Assembly (NCBI RefSeq): GCF_021559775.1
Contig: NZ_CP056047.1
Coordinates: 806,001-870,000 of the forward strand
Source: Gillisella vitis
GTDB lineage: Bacteria; Pseudomonadota; Alphaproteobacteria; Rhizobiales; Rhizobiaceae
Direction: 5' to 3'
Length of the DNA: 64,000 nucleotides
Made by a program: the position numbers and the translations under genes. Below the pieces are notes generated by a model that ran no database searches, was not told the DNA's origin, and was given only the letters and a program-made list of their open reading frames with translations. This document shows, one piece after another, positions 11,291 through 20,619 of the stretch (its first letter is position 1; each line of letters begins with the position of its first letter).

Positions 11291-11854
11291 ATGCAGTTTG
11301 AAGAAACGAAGCTGTCGGGTGTTTTCCTGATCACTCCAAAGCGGTTTGGGGACGCGCGGGGCTATTTCATGGAAACCTTCCGTGCCAGCCTGTTTGAAAG
11401 CGAAGTGGGATCTTTCACCTTCGTTCAGGACAACAAGTCGTTTTCGGCCGAGGTCGGCACGGTGCGCGGCCTGCATTTCCAGTTGAACCCGAGGGCGCAG
11501 GGCAAGCTCGTGTCCTGTGCGGCTGGCGCTTTGCTGGATGTCGCTGTCGATATTCGCCAGGGCTCGCCGACCTACGGCCAGATGGTCAAAGCCGAACTGA
11601 CTGCCGAAAACGGCTGCCAGCTTTGGGTGCCGCCGGGTTTTGCCCATGGCTTCTGCACATTGCAGCCCAATACCGTGATCAGCTACAAGGTGACGGATTA
11701 TTACAGCCCGGATCATGACCGGGGCCTGTTGTGGAACGATCCGGCTCTGGCGATCGACTGGCCGGTGACGGAGGACAATGCCATTCTGTCTGACAAGGAC
11801 AAGAAGCAGCCGAAACTGAGCGAGCTTGAGACGAATTTCGTCTATCGGCCTTAA
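11291..11854 (+). CDS. rfbC: dTDP-4-dehydrorhamnose 3,5-epimerase
   Basis: This is a 187-residue cupin-fold epimerase (RmlC), the third step of dTDP-L-rhamnose synthesis. It has the family N-terminus KRFGDARGYFMET, the catalytic histidine segment VRGLHFQ at about 58-64, and PPGFAHGFCTL near 116-126. An AAGGGAT ribosome site precedes the ATG. It begins the four-gene set rfbC-B-D-A. Confidence 0.95.
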   Translation: MQFEETKLSGVFLITPKRFGDARGYFMETFRASLFESEVGSFTFVQDNKSFSAEVGTVRGLHFQLNPRAQGKLVSCAAGALLDVAVDIRQGSPTYGQMVKAELTAENGCQLWVPPGFAHGFCTLQPNTVISYKVTDYYSPDHDRGLLWNDPALAIDWPVTEDNAILSDKDKKQPKLSELETNFVYRP

Positions 11855-11908
11855 GCATCTCTGCTTATTACCTGTCAGCTCTATGAACGCTAGGGGATAT
11901 CGAAAATC

Positions 11909-12967
11909 ATGCGCGTACTTGTAACCGGCGGTGCCGGCTTTATCGGATCGGCCGTTGTTCGCCATCTGGTGCTTGAAAAAGGCTATGACGTCCTGAATGT
12001 CGATAAGCTGACCTATGCGGGTACCTTGACCTCGCTGAAATCGGTTGAGGCAAATCCGCTTTACCGGTTCCTTCAGGCCGATATCTGCGATGGCCAGGCG
12101 ATTGCCTCGGCTTTTGCAAGCTTCAAGCCGGACCGCGTCATGCATCTGGCCGCCGAAAGCCATGTGGATCGCTCGATTACCGGTGCCAAGGATTTCGTCG
12201 AGACCAATGTGCTCGGCACGTTCACCATGCTGGAATGCGCCCGGGCCTATTGGCAGGGGCTGGAAGGTGCGAGCAAGGACGGTTTCCGCTTCCTGCATGT
12301 CTCGACCGACGAAGTCTATGGTTCGCTGGGCGATGAAGGTCTGTTTACCGAAACCACCCCCTATGATCCAAGCTCTCCTTATTCAGCCTCGAAAGCGGCG
12401 TCCGACCATCTCGCCAAGGCTTGGGCGCGCACCTACGGCCTGCCGGTGGTGGTGTCGAATTGCTCCAACAATTACGGCCCCTTCCATTTCCCGGAAAAGC
12501 TTATTCCGCTGATGATCATCAACGCGATGGAAGGCAAGCCTCTGCCTGTTTACGGTAATGGCGCCAATATCCGCGATTGGCTTTACGTCGAAGACCATGC
12601 AAGGGCGCTTGATATCATCGCCGAGCGTGGGCAGATCGGCGAAACCTATAATGTCGGCGGACGCAATGAGCGACGCAATATCGACGTCGTCACCCGCGTC
12701 TGCGCGCTGATGGATGAATTGCATCCGTCGGGTACACCGCATGAGAAGCTGATCCAATATGTGACCGACCGCCCCGGCCACGATGCGCGTTATGCCATTG
12801 ATGCGACACGTCTGGAAACCGAACTCGGCTGGAAGGCTCAGGAAAATTTCGAGACCGGCATCGAGAAAACCGTGAAATGGTATCTCGAAAACCGCTGGTG
12901 GTGGGAGCCGTTGCGCCAGGGCTATGACGGTAGCCGTCTTGGCCTGCTGAAAGCCGCGAGCAAATGA
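11909..12967 (+). CDS. rfbB: dTDP-glucose 4,6-dehydratase
   Basis: This is a 352-residue extended SDR (RmlB). The NAD-binding TGGAGFIGS is at 6-14, the [12 protein letters not shown] segment near 83-94, and the active-site STDEVYG followed by the [11 protein letters not shown]yr-Lys pair. It converts dTDP-glucose to dTDP-4-keto-6-deoxyglucose. Its stop overlaps the rfbD start by 4 nt, indicating coupling. Confidence 0.96.
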   Translation: MRVLVTGGAGFIGSAVVRHLVLEKGYDVLNVDKLTYAGTLTSLKSVEANPLYRFLQADICDGQAIASAFASFKPDRVMHLAAESHVDRSITGAKDFVETNVLGTFTMLECARAYWQGLEGASKDGFRFLHVSTDEVYGSLGDEGLFTETTPYDPSSPYSASKAASDHLAKAWARTYGLPVVVSNCSNNYGPFHFPEKLIPLMIINAMEGKPLPVYGNGANIRDWLYVEDHARALDIIAERGQIGETYNVGGRNERRNIDVVTRVCALMDELHPSGTPHEKLIQYVTDRPGHDARYAIDATRLETELGWKAQENFETGIEKTVKWYLENRWWWEPLRQGYDGSRLGLLKAASK

Positions 12968-13869
12968 GCGGCGTGAAGCGCTATCTGGTGACGGGCCTGG
13001 CCGGACAGGTCGTGCAGTCGGTGCTTGAGAAAGCCAGTGATCGCAAGGATATCGACTTGGTCGCCCTGGGTCGGCCACAGCTTGATCTGGCCGATGCCGC
13101 GACGATTGAAGCGGCTGTGCTGGCCGCGAAACCCGACCTGATTATTTCGGCTGCCGCTTATACCGCGGTCGACCAGGCCGAAACCGACGAGGCCGCGGCC
13201 TTTGCGGTCAATGGCGAAGGGCCGGGGGAATTGGCGCGGGTTGCCAAGGCGCTGGATATCCCGATCATCCATATCTCGACCGATTATGTCTTCGATGGCA
13301 GCAAGGCTTCGCCCTATAACGAGGCCGATCCGGTTGCGCCGCTTGGCGTCTATGGCCGCAGCAAGCTGGAAGGCGAGCGCCGGGTGGCGGCTGAAACCGA
13401 TAACCACGCGATCCTGCGCACCGCCTGGGTCTATAGCCCGTTCGGCAAGAACTTTCTGCTGACCATGTTGCGGCTGGCCGAAACCCGCGATGAACTGGGC
13501 GTGGTCGCCGACCAGATTGGCAATCCGACCTCGGCGCTCGATATTGCCGATGCGGTGTTGAAGGTGGCTGATAACCTGCTGTCGTCCAAGGCCGCCGATC
13601 TGCGCGGCACGTTCCATATGACGGGAACGGGAGAGGCGAGCTGGGCGGAGTTTGCAACGGAGATCTTCAGGCTGTCGGCTGAGCAAAACGGCCCTTCGGC
13701 CAAAGTCAATCCAATCCCGGCCAGCGCCTACCCGACGCCCGCCAAACGGCCTGCGAATTCCCGGCTGGATTGCGCCAAACTGGCCAGAGTTCATGCTATC
13801 GATATCCCCGATTGGCGCGTATCGACGCAACTGGTCATCGACCGGTTACGCCGACCAGCCGCAGTTTAG
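12964..13869 (+). CDS. rfbD: dTDP-4-dehydrorhamnose reductase
   Basis: This is a 301-residue SDR (RmlD), the last step of dTDP-L-rhamnose synthesis. Family landmarks are the N-terminal nucleotide loop [23 protein letters not shown] near 60-71, [10 protein letters not shown] at about 102-111 and the YGRSKLEGE Tyr-Lys motif. Its TAG stop codon is immediately followed by a short palindromic repeat (13869-13919) that sits between rfbD and rfbA. Confidence 0.95.
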   Translation: MSGVKRYLVTGLAGQVVQSVLEKASDRKDIDLVALGRPQLDLADAATIEAAVLAAKPDLIISAAAYTAVDQAETDEAAAFAVNGEGPGELARVAKALDIPIIHISTDYVFDGSKASPYNEADPVAPLGVYGRSKLEGERRVAAETDNHAILRTAWVYSPFGKNFLLTMLRLAETRDELGVVADQIGNPTSALDIADAVLKVADNLLSSKAADLRGTFHMTGTGEASWAEFATEIFRLSAEQNGPSAKVNPIPASAYPTPAKRPANSRLDCAKLARVHAIDIPDWRVSTQLVIDRLRRPAAV

Positions 13870-13919
13870 AGTTTGTCTAGGGAAAACTGGTCGCCAGCTT
13901 TCCTCAAAAGACAACGAAC
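13869..13919. repeat. Short palindromic intergenic repeat, family A, copy 1
   Basis: The sequence starts GAGTTTGTCTAGGGAAAA and ends with AAAGACAACG. It forms nested inverted repeats, with outer GTTTGTCT/AGACAACG and inner GGAAAACTGG/CCAGCTTTCC. The copies at 43400-43450 and 58606-58656 share the same layout. Its first G is the last base of the rfbD stop codon. It resembles the dispersed intergenic mosaic elements described in rhizobia; membership is inference. Confidence 0.75.
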
Positions 13920-13946
13920 ACAAATGACGTGTCAGGAGTTTTATAA

Positions 13947-14810
13947 ATGAAGGGTATCATTCTAGCCGGTGGCAGCGGCACCCGCCTGCATCCCATGACG
14001 CTAGTCACCTCCAAGCAGCTCATGCCTGTCTATGACAAGCCGATGATCTATTATCCGCTCTCGACGCTGATGCTGGCCGGGATTCGCGATATCCTGATCA
14101 TTTCGACACCGAAGGATCTGCCGAACTTTCAAAGCCTGCTGGGTGATGGGTCGAAATGGGGGATTTCGCTGACCTATGCCGAGCAGCCAACGCCGGATGG
14201 CCTGGCGCAGGCCTATATTATCGGCGCGGATTTCGTCGGCTCTAATCCGTCCTGCTTGATCCTCGGGGACAATATTTTCTATGGCCATGGTGTCAACGAC
14301 CTGTTCAGAAGTGCAGTTGCCGGCAATGACGGGGCAACCGTATTTGCCTATCACGTCAATGATCCCGAGCGGTACGGCGTCGTCGAATTCGACAAGGATT
14401 TGAAGGCCATCTCCATCGAGGAAAAGCCGCAGGCGCCGCGCTCGAGCTGGGCCGTGACCGGGCTTTATTTCTACGACAAGGATGTCGTTGATATCGCTGC
14501 AAACCTGAAGCCATCGGCGCGTGGCGAGCTGGAAATCACCGACGTCAACCGGGTCTATCTAGAACGCGGTCGGCTGAACGTGGTGAAGATGGGCCGCGGC
14601 TATGCGTGGCTGGATACCGGCACGCCCGACAGTCTGCTCGACGCCTCGGAATTCGTCGCCACGCTGGAACGCCGTCAGGGCTTCAAGATTTCCTGCCCGG
14701 AAGAGATCGCCTATCGGCTCGGTTTCATCGACGCCCAGCAGTTGGAGACGCTCGGCCTGCAATATGGCAAGAGCGCTTATGGGCAATATCTGCTGAAAAA
14801 AGTGCTCTAA
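13947..14810 (+). CDS. rfbA: Glucose-1-phosphate thymidylyltransferase
   Basis: This is a 287-residue nucleotidyltransferase (RmlA) making dTDP-glucose from glucose-1-phosphate and dTTP, the first step of the rhamnose pathway. The signature [13 protein letters not shown] is at 6-18, followed by [20 protein letters not shown]. The active-site [11 protein letters not shown] is near 107-117 and [19 protein letters not shown] lies around 162-180. It follows the palindromic repeat, 77 nt after rfbD, and a composite repeat lies downstream. Confidence 0.96.
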   Translation: MKGIILAGGSGTRLHPMTLVTSKQLMPVYDKPMIYYPLSTLMLAGIRDILIISTPKDLPNFQSLLGDGSKWGISLTYAEQPTPDGLAQAYIIGADFVGSNPSCLILGDNIFYGHGVNDLFRSAVAGNDGATVFAYHVNDPERYGVVEFDKDLKAISIEEKPQAPRSSWAVTGLYFYDKDVVDIAANLKPSARGELEITDVNRVYLERGRLNVVKMGRGYAWLDTGTPDSLLDASEFVATLERRQGFKISCPEEIAYRLGFIDAQQLETLGLQYGKSAYGQYLLKKVL

Positions 14811-14839
14811 CGCTTTTAAACCGGACGCGTATCTGCAAT

Positions 14840-14936
14840 ACAGCGCCACGCACCTGAGAGGGTGTGGCGCTGTAACAGTTTATATATGCTGCATAATTTT
14901 TTCCTCAAATCGACTTTGATTTAAGGTTTATGCGGT
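14840..14936. repeat. Composite intergenic mosaic element (two palindromes)
   Basis: A perfect 10-bp inverted repeat, ACAGCGCCAC/GTGGCGCTGT, occupies 14840-14873. It is followed by a second imperfect palindrome at 14887-14936 (TGCTGCATAA...TTATGCGG with AAATCG/GATTTAA inner arms). The second palindrome is related to 50300-50349. The first hairpin may also act as a terminator for the rfb genes, though no T-run follows. Two-module palindromes of this kind are typical of rhizobial intergenic mosaic elements. Confidence 0.7.
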
Positions 14937-15012
14937 AAAACGCGGGCAGAGGTCTCGTTGCGGTCGGTGTTGGCGTTTCAAAAGTGAGGCCCGGTGAAAT
15001 ATTGTATCGGCT

Positions 15013-16989
15013 GTGGAGCGCATCCAATGGTCTTATCGGTGGTGTGATGCGTTGAAGATCAGTGTGCGTGATGGACAGGATTCGACCGAGCTGGCGCAGG
15101 TATGCGCCGCACAGGGTCCGGCTGCCCGCCGTCTGGCCGATAAGCCGGTGATGATTTCAGTCCATGATCCCGATGGCTGCCTTGGGCCTTCGTCGCGTCT
15201 CTTGCTTCATCGTCCCGGTCGGGTTCCAGCCATTCTCAAGCGTTCGCTGATCGTGAAAAACTCTGGCCGCTTCCTGGGATGGATGCCCGACGATCTGGAC
15301 TCGATTGCTGTCGTCGCGACACCGGCAAAGGACCGGGTCAACGCAGTTCGGCAACCGACCGTCACGATCCGCACGCTGTCCATCGCCGAAGCTGTCCTGC
15401 GGGTGCTGATCCGCTGGCCCCATACCGCACGCACCTTGCTCCGCTTGCTGGCGGCGCGAAACGTCAAGGGTGCGACGTTCCGGTTCCTCCGGCATTTCGA
15501 GGCCTTATCGTCTCCCCGCTATCAGGATTGGCTTCGGCTGCGCGATGAGGTGGACAGGCCGCCAGCCATTTCTAGCAGCTCTGCGCCTCTCGTTTTGGTC
15601 AGTGTTATGGGAGCGGGTGAGGGGCGATCCGTCACGCGCAAAAGCCTTGATCGGCAGACTTATCGCCAAGTTGAATTTGTGGATCTGGAGGGCCTGGCCG
15701 GTGGCCTGGCAAGCCGCGCGACAGAGAAGGATCTGTTCTGGCTGCTGGTGCCGGCTGGCGTCACCTTGTCGCCATTGGCGCTGCAATGGATGGCGGATTG
15801 CCTGATCCGTCACCCACAGGCGGCGGGGGTCTATTGCGACGAGGACCAGACTACCCGCAAGGGTGAGCCAGCTGTGCCGTTGTTCAAACCGGCCTGGAAT
15901 CTGCCCTTGGTGCAAACCGGCTGGCTGCCGATGGACTGCGTTCTCTTGCGTCCTGCCTGCCTACCGCAACCTGTCGATTTCACCAGTTTCGATGCGAACC
16001 AACTCGTCATCCAGGCAGCAGCAGCGGGGGACATTCTTCATCTGCCCCGCGTTCTGGCTCACCGATCCTCTCCGCGACCGGCTCTCACGCTATCGCGGCC
16101 CTTGCTGCGACCGGGCAGCTCTCGCCCGCCTGTCACCGTGATCATTCCAACCCGGGACCGGGCGGATCTTCTTTCAGCCTGTCTTGATGGCCTGCTGGGT
16201 CGAACCGATCATGGCGAATTGGACATTATCGTCATCGACAATGACAGCAAGGAGGATGCGACGCGCATACTTCTCGACAGGATCGAGGCGGAAGGCCATG
16301 TGCGGCGCTTGCCGATGCCCGGCACCTTCAATTTTTCCAGAGCCTGCAATCTCGGCGTCGATCAGGCCCGGCATGATCGGATTCTGCTGCTCAACAACGA
16401 TGTCGAGCCGCTGGAGCGCGACTGGCTGGGTGAGATGAATGCCGAGTTGGATGATCCTCAAGTCGGGGCTGTCGGCGCCTTGTTGCTCTATCCCGATGGT
16501 TTTGTCCAGCATGCCGGTGTCACGCTGGGGGCGGGGTCCATCGCCCGCCACAGTTTCCATTTTCATGATCCTGACGGTGGCGAGGATTATGGCCTGCTTG
16601 CGCAGCGCCGCCATGTTTCCGCCGTCACGGCGGCCTGCCTCTTGACCCGCAAAAGCCATTGGTTACAGGTGGGTGGCATGGACGAAGCGAATTTACCGGT
16701 CGCCTTCAACGATGTCGATTACTGCCTGAAGCTGCGCCGCGCTGGTCTCGATATCGTCTGGACGCCTCATGCACGCCTTGTTCATCGTGAATCCGTATCG
16801 CGTGGGCGGGACGATACCGTCGAAAAGCGGCTGCGCTTTGCCGGGGAGGAGAAGGTAATGTTCGAACGCTGGTCCGAGGTGATCGACAACGATCCCTGCT
16901 ACAATCCGAATTGTTCGCTGAGCGCTGGTGATTTCGTGCTGGAAGCGGCCCCGCGTGACCTGTCGGCAAGGAGTGGCCGCATCCGATGA
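15013..16989 (+). CDS. Glycosyltransferase family 2 with two GT2-like regions
   Basis: This is a 658-residue protein. The C-terminal half (from about residue 374) is a complete GT2 domain. It has the N-terminal VTVIIPTRDRADLL, DIIVIDNDS, the metal-site LLNNDVEP near 458-465, and GGMDEANLPVAFNDVDYCLKLRR. The N-terminal half contains a degenerate partner: the GVYCDEDQT motif near 275 and PLFKPAWNLPL are hallmarks of first GT2 domains in dual enzymes, but the nucleotide-binding start of that domain is not recognisable. The start is uncertain: GTG at 15013 is the longest, and TTG at 15052 is plausible. The stop overlaps the next gene by 4 nt. Its position after rfbA suggests a rhamnosyltransferase for surface polysaccharide; the substrate is inference. 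Confidence 0.85.
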   Translation: MERIQWSYRWCDALKISVRDGQDSTELAQVCAAQGPAARRLADKPVMISVHDPDGCLGPSSRLLLHRPGRVPAILKRSLIVKNSGRFLGWMPDDLDSIAVVATPAKDRVNAVRQPTVTIRTLSIAEAVLRVLIRWPHTARTLLRLLAARNVKGATFRFLRHFEALSSPRYQDWLRLRDEVDRPPAISSSSAPLVLVSVMGAGEGRSVTRKSLDRQTYRQVEFVDLEGLAGGLASRATEKDLFWLLVPAGVTLSPLALQWMADCLIRHPQAAGVYCDEDQTTRKGEPAVPLFKPAWNLPLVQTGWLPMDCVLLRPACLPQPVDFTSFDANQLVIQAAAAGDILHLPRVLAHRSSPRPALTLSRPLLRPGSSRPPVTVIIPTRDRADLLSACLDGLLGRTDHGELDIIVIDNDSKEDATRILLDRIEAEGHVRRLPMPGTFNFSRACNLGVDQARHDRILLLNNDVEPLERDWLGEMNAELDDPQVGAVGALLLYPDGFVQHAGVTLGAGSIARHSFHFHDPDGGEDYGLLAQRRHVSAVTAACLLTRKSHWLQVGGMDEANLPVAFNDVDYCLKLRRAGLDIVWTPHARLVHRESVSRGRDDTVEKRLRFAGEEKVMFERWSEVIDNDPCYNPNCSLSAGDFVLEAAPRDLSARSGRIR

Positions 16990-18068
16990 AAAAACGCTGG
17001 TACTGGCCGGTTCTGGAGCAGGTTTTGCCGCGACCCCGGCTGCGGGACCAAGCGGATGGAAAGCCGCGCCGCCCAGTCAAGTCGGTTCTGGTCTTCGGTC
17101 GCGTTCCAAACCCCACGTTCGACTATTATCTGCCCGTCCGGTTGAGTGCAGAGGGCATGCCTCCCTATCAGGTTCACGATATCAGAAAGCTTGACGGGGG
17201 CGCACTCGACCCCGACGGCGCATTTGTGGTGATCTGTCGCTATGCGTCACGGCCCTTGCTGCGCTGGATCGAAACCCATGCTGACAAGCTCGCCGGTGTC
17301 GGTCTGCTGCTGGATGACGACATCAATGCCGTCATATCCAGCCGTGACGCCGATATCGCCTATAGCCTGTTCCTGTGGTTTAGGGCGCTTTATCCGCTGC
17401 GACGCCTGAACCGCCATCTCGACATTCTCTGGCTGTCCACACCGCAATTGTTCCAGGCGATTGGCGAACCGAAGGCCCGTATCCTGCCGCCTGCTCCTCC
17501 CATCAGCCTTTGGGAGCGCCGGTTACTTGCCGATGGGAGGGCGGATAGCGCCGCCAACCAGGACAAGGTGGTGGTTGCCTATCACGCCACGGGGGTGCAT
17601 GTGGCGGAACATCACTTCCTGAAGCCGGTCATCCGGACCGTGCTGGAACAGCGCCCCCAGGCGGTGTTCGAAGTGTTCGCGGGCAAGAAGGCGCGCACGA
17701 TCTGGAAAGACATGAACCGCGTAACGGTGAAGGCGCCAGTGTCCTGGCCACAATATCTGGTTTACGCGGGAAGGGCGCAGGTCGATATCATGCTGGTGCC
17801 CTTGGCGCCGTCCGAGGCGAATGACAGCCGGGCCTGCACCAAATTCATCGATGTCGCCCGGCTCGGTGCGGCAGGGCTGTTCTCAGAAGGCCTGGCCTAT
17901 GGCGCCGAGGCTGATGATGCACAACCTCGATTGCCCTATGATCAGGCTGCCTGGATCGCAGAAATCATCCGCTTGATCGATAATCCCGCGGAAAGAGCCG
18001 AAGGAGCCGAGCGGATTCGCAGCAAAGTGGCCCTGATGGGGACGACTTTCGAGCCGCTATTGCCGTAA
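16986..18068 (+). CDS. Putative glycosyltransferase of unassigned family
   Basis: This is a 360-residue protein with no signal peptide and no clear membrane segment. An N-terminal Rossmann-like start (KSVLVFGRVPNPTFDYYL) and a second half with VVAYHATGVHVAEHHF, VFEVFAGKKARTIW and DIMLVPLAPSEANDSRACTKFIDVARLGAAG suggest a GT-B fold. The last segment resembles the sugar-nucleotide site of group 1 transferases. It overlaps the dual GT2 gene by 4 nt and is the last gene of this plus-strand run. The glycosyltransferase call rests on fold-like patterns and context and is moderate. Confidence 0.65.
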   Translation: MKKRWYWPVLEQVLPRPRLRDQADGKPRRPVKSVLVFGRVPNPTFDYYLPVRLSAEGMPPYQVHDIRKLDGGALDPDGAFVVICRYASRPLLRWIETHADKLAGVGLLLDDDINAVISSRDADIAYSLFLWFRALYPLRRLNRHLDILWLSTPQLFQAIGEPKARILPPAPPISLWERRLLADGRADSAANQDKVVVAYHATGVHVAEHHFLKPVIRTVLEQRPQAVFEVFAGKKARTIWKDMNRVTVKAPVSWPQYLVYAGRAQVDIMLVPLAPSEANDSRACTKFIDVARLGAAGLFSEGLAYGAEADDAQPRLPYDQAAWIAEIIRLIDNPAERAEGAERIRSKVALMGTTFEPLLP

Positions 18069-18124
18069 AAATCTATTTCAATATTTTTGAAGATCGCAGC
18101 CGTCCAGGCTGTCCGCAATCGCGG

Positions 18125-18865
18125 TCAGCCGTAGGGCGGATAATCGACGATCTTCTGTTCCCGGACGATAAACAGCTTGCCTGTTTCCGTCTGTTGCGGC
18201 CCGACCAGTGGCAACAGGGCTTTGGCGACTTCTGAGGGATGCGGCAATGTATCAGGGTCTTCGCCCGGCATGGCCTGGGCGCGCATCGCCGTGCGGGTGG
18301 CACCGGGGTCAATCGAGAGGACGCGGAGCGGTAGGCGCTGGTTTTCGGCAGCCCAGGTGCGGGCTAAGGCTTCAACCGCAGCCTTGGATGCGGAATAGGG
18401 GCCCCAGAAAGGCTTGCATTTATGCGGTGCGGCGGAGGACAGGATCAGGGCGCGGCCCTGGTCGGATTTGGTGATCAGCGGATCGATCGAGCGGATCAGC
18501 CGCCAGGTGGCGGTGACATTGATGGTCATGACCTTTTCGAACACCTTGGCCTCGACATGGGCAACGGGCGAAATCGTCCCGAGCACGCCAGCATTGGCAA
18601 CCAGAATATCCAGCTTGCCCCAGCGCTCGAAAATCGATCCACCTAACGCGTCGATGGCGCCCATATCGGCAAGATCGAACGGCACCAGAGTCGCGCTACC
18701 ACCTGCTGAGGTAATGGCGTCATCAAGGTCTTCCAGACCCCCGACCGTACGGGCGCAGGCAATCACATGCGCGCCTGCCTTTGCCAGTTCCAGCGCGGTG
18801 AAATAGCCGATGCCGCGTGACGCGCCGGTGACAAGCGCGATCCGTCCCTTGAGATCAACCGTCAT
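18125..18865 (-). CDS. SDR-family NAD(P)-dependent oxidoreductase
   Basis: This is a 246-residue classical short-chain dehydrogenase. The cofactor loop TGASRGIG is at 14-21, NAGVLG near 91-96, catalytic Ser in ILSSAAPH, and Tyr-Lys in [12 protein letters not shown]. The C-terminal DPGATRTAMRA region is family-typical. The substrate is unknown. It lies 44 nt downstream of purF on the same strand, an arrangement I recall as common in Rhizobiaceae, so it is probably cotranscribed with purF but not obviously part of purine synthesis. Confidence 0.9.
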   Translation of the reverse strand: MTVDLKGRIALVTGASRGIGYFTALELAKAGAHVIACARTVGGLEDLDDAITSAGGSATLVPFDLADMGAIDALGGSIFERWGKLDILVANAGVLGTISPVAHVEAKVFEKVMTINVTATWRLIRSIDPLITKSDQGRALILSSAAPHKCKPFWGPYSASKAAVEALARTWAAENQRLPLRVLSIDPGATRTAMRAQAMPGEDPDTLPHPSEVAKALLPLVGPQQTETGKLFIVREQKIVDYPPYG

Positions 18866-18909
18866 GTCCGCTTCCCCCTCATCATCTCATGCAACGCCAA
18901 GAACCGGCC

Positions 18910-20403
18910 TCAGCCGTTGATAGACATAACCGACACCTTGCGGCCGCCCATTTTCTCGCCTTCCTTGTCCAGGAGACGGGTCGGGTAGTCGCCGGTGAAA
19001 TAGTGATCGGTAAATTGCGGATTGGCGGCATTGCGGGCCTCGCCGCCTACGGCCATGTACAGCCCATCGATGGACAGGAAGGCAAGCGAATCGGCGCCGA
19101 TAAATTTCGCCATGGCTTCGGCGCCCGCATATTGATTGGCGAGCAGCTTTTCGGCATCCGGCGTGTCGATGCCGTAGAAATCCGGATGGTAGATCATCGG
19201 GCTGGCAACACGGATATGAACTTCCTTGGCGCCGGCATCGCGGATCATCTGGACGATCTTCAGCGATGTCGTGCCGCGCACGATGGAATCGTCCACCAGA
19301 ACAACCCGTTTGCCCTCTATCATCGCCCGGTTGGCCGAATGTTTCAGCTTGACGCCGAAGGCGCGGATCTGTTGCGTCGGCTCGATAAAGGTGCGCCCGA
19401 CATAGTGATTGCGGATGATGCCGTATTCGAACGGAATGCCGCTGGCCTGGGCATAGCCCAGTGCAGCCGGCGTGCCACCATCGGGAACAGGCACCACGAC
19501 ATCACCATCGCAAGGGGCTTCCTTCGCCAGGTTCATGCCCATGGCCTTGCGGGTCTGATAGACGTTGCGACCGCTGACGACCGAATCGGGGCGGGCGAAA
19601 TAGACATATTCGAACAGGCAGGGACGCTCGGCCTGCGGGCGTGCCGGGCGGCGGCTGTCGATAGTGATCGAGCCGTCGGGCTGGATCTCGCAGATGATCA
19701 CTTCGCCATTTTCAACATCACGGACGAATTTCGCGCCGATAATGTCGAGTGCGCAGGTTTCCGAACAGAAAATCGGCTTGCCGTCGAGATCGCCCATCAC
19801 CAGAGGCCGGATGCCGATCGGGTCGCGGGCGGCGATCAGCTTGGTGCGGGTCATGGCCAGCATCGAATAGCCGCCTTCCATCTGCCTGATGGCATCGATG
19901 AAGCGGTCGGCTGTGGAGCTGTGACGGGAGCGTGCGATTAGGTGCAGCACGACTTCCGTATCCGAGGTCGATTGACAGATGGCCCCGGTGGCAATGATCT
20001 GGCGGCGCAGCGTCAGGCCATTGGTGAAATTGCCGTTATGGGCAATGGCGATGCCGCCTTCCTCCAATTCGGCAAACAGTGGCTGCACATTGCGCAACGC
20101 CACTTCGCCAGTGGTGGAATAACGGGTATGGCCGATGGCGGCGGAACCCGGCAATTTTGCCAGCGTCACTGGATTGGTATAATGGTCACCAACCAGGCCC
20201 ATATGCTTTTCGGTGTGAAACTGCTTGCCGTCAAAAGACACCAGTCCGGCTGCTTCCTGGCCGCGATGCTGAAGCGCATGCAGGCCGAGAGCGGTCAGGG
20301 TTGCGGCATCCTGATGGCCCAGAATGCCGAACACGCCGCATTCTTCATGAAGCGTGTCGCCATCGAGGTCTTCAAGGAAAGTCGAGGAAATAGACTGTTT
20401 CAT
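18910..20403 (-). CDS. purF: Amidophosphoribosyltransferase
   Basis: This is a 497-residue enzyme for the first committed step of purine synthesis, forming phosphoribosylamine from PRPP and glutamine. A short propeptide precedes the N-terminal nucleophile Cys (HEECGVFGI, Cys at about residue 22), as in the Bacillus type. The PRPP loop is VVLVDDSIVRGTTS. Of the four Fe-S ligand cysteines known in the Bacillus enzyme, only the first equivalent (RPCLFEYVYFARPDS) is present. The other positions read HPDFYGID and NPQFTDHYF, so no cluster is expected. I chose the ATG at 20403; the upstream 52-codon extension is not family-like. Confidence 0.96.
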   Translation of the reverse strand: MKQSISSTFLEDLDGDTLHEECGVFGILGHQDAATLTALGLHALQHRGQEAAGLVSFDGKQFHTEKHMGLVGDHYTNPVTLAKLPGSAAIGHTRYSTTGEVALRNVQPLFAELEEGGIAIAHNGNFTNGLTLRRQIIATGAICQSTSDTEVVLHLIARSRHSSTADRFIDAIRQMEGGYSMLAMTRTKLIAARDPIGIRPLVMGDLDGKPIFCSETCALDIIGAKFVRDVENGEVIICEIQPDGSITIDSRRPARPQAERPCLFEYVYFARPDSVVSGRNVYQTRKAMGMNLAKEAPCDGDVVVPVPDGGTPAALGYAQASGIPFEYGIIRNHYVGRTFIEPTQQIRAFGVKLKHSANRAMIEGKRVVLVDDSIVRGTTSLKIVQMIRDAGAKEVHIRVASPMIYHPDFYGIDTPDAEKLLANQYAGAEAMAKFIGADSLAFLSIDGLYMAVGGEARNAANPQFTDHYFTGDYPTRLLDKEGEKMGGRKVSVMSING

Positions 20404-20619
20404 TGCAGCAAGCCTTTGCTCGATACATGCGCGCCGGTACGGGGCACGGGTGACGAAATGCAGTGAGGAGCGCCGATTTCCATCACGGGTGGCGCTCATT
20501 CTTTGTCTCTGCTCAATCCCTGGGCTCAATCCCTGGCAGGGTCTGATGATCTTGAGCAATTCGGACAGGCCAGCTCTATATAAGCGCGCCTGCTATCAAC
20601 GTCCAGAAGGCGGACGATA

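Noticed and set aside
11255..12298. 347-codon minus-strand frame opposite rfbC and rfbB
   Set aside because: Shadow frame crossing two certain genes; no motif.
18889..19941. 350-codon plus-strand frame opposite purF
   Set aside because: Antisense of a well-supported enzyme, composition typical of a shadow frame.
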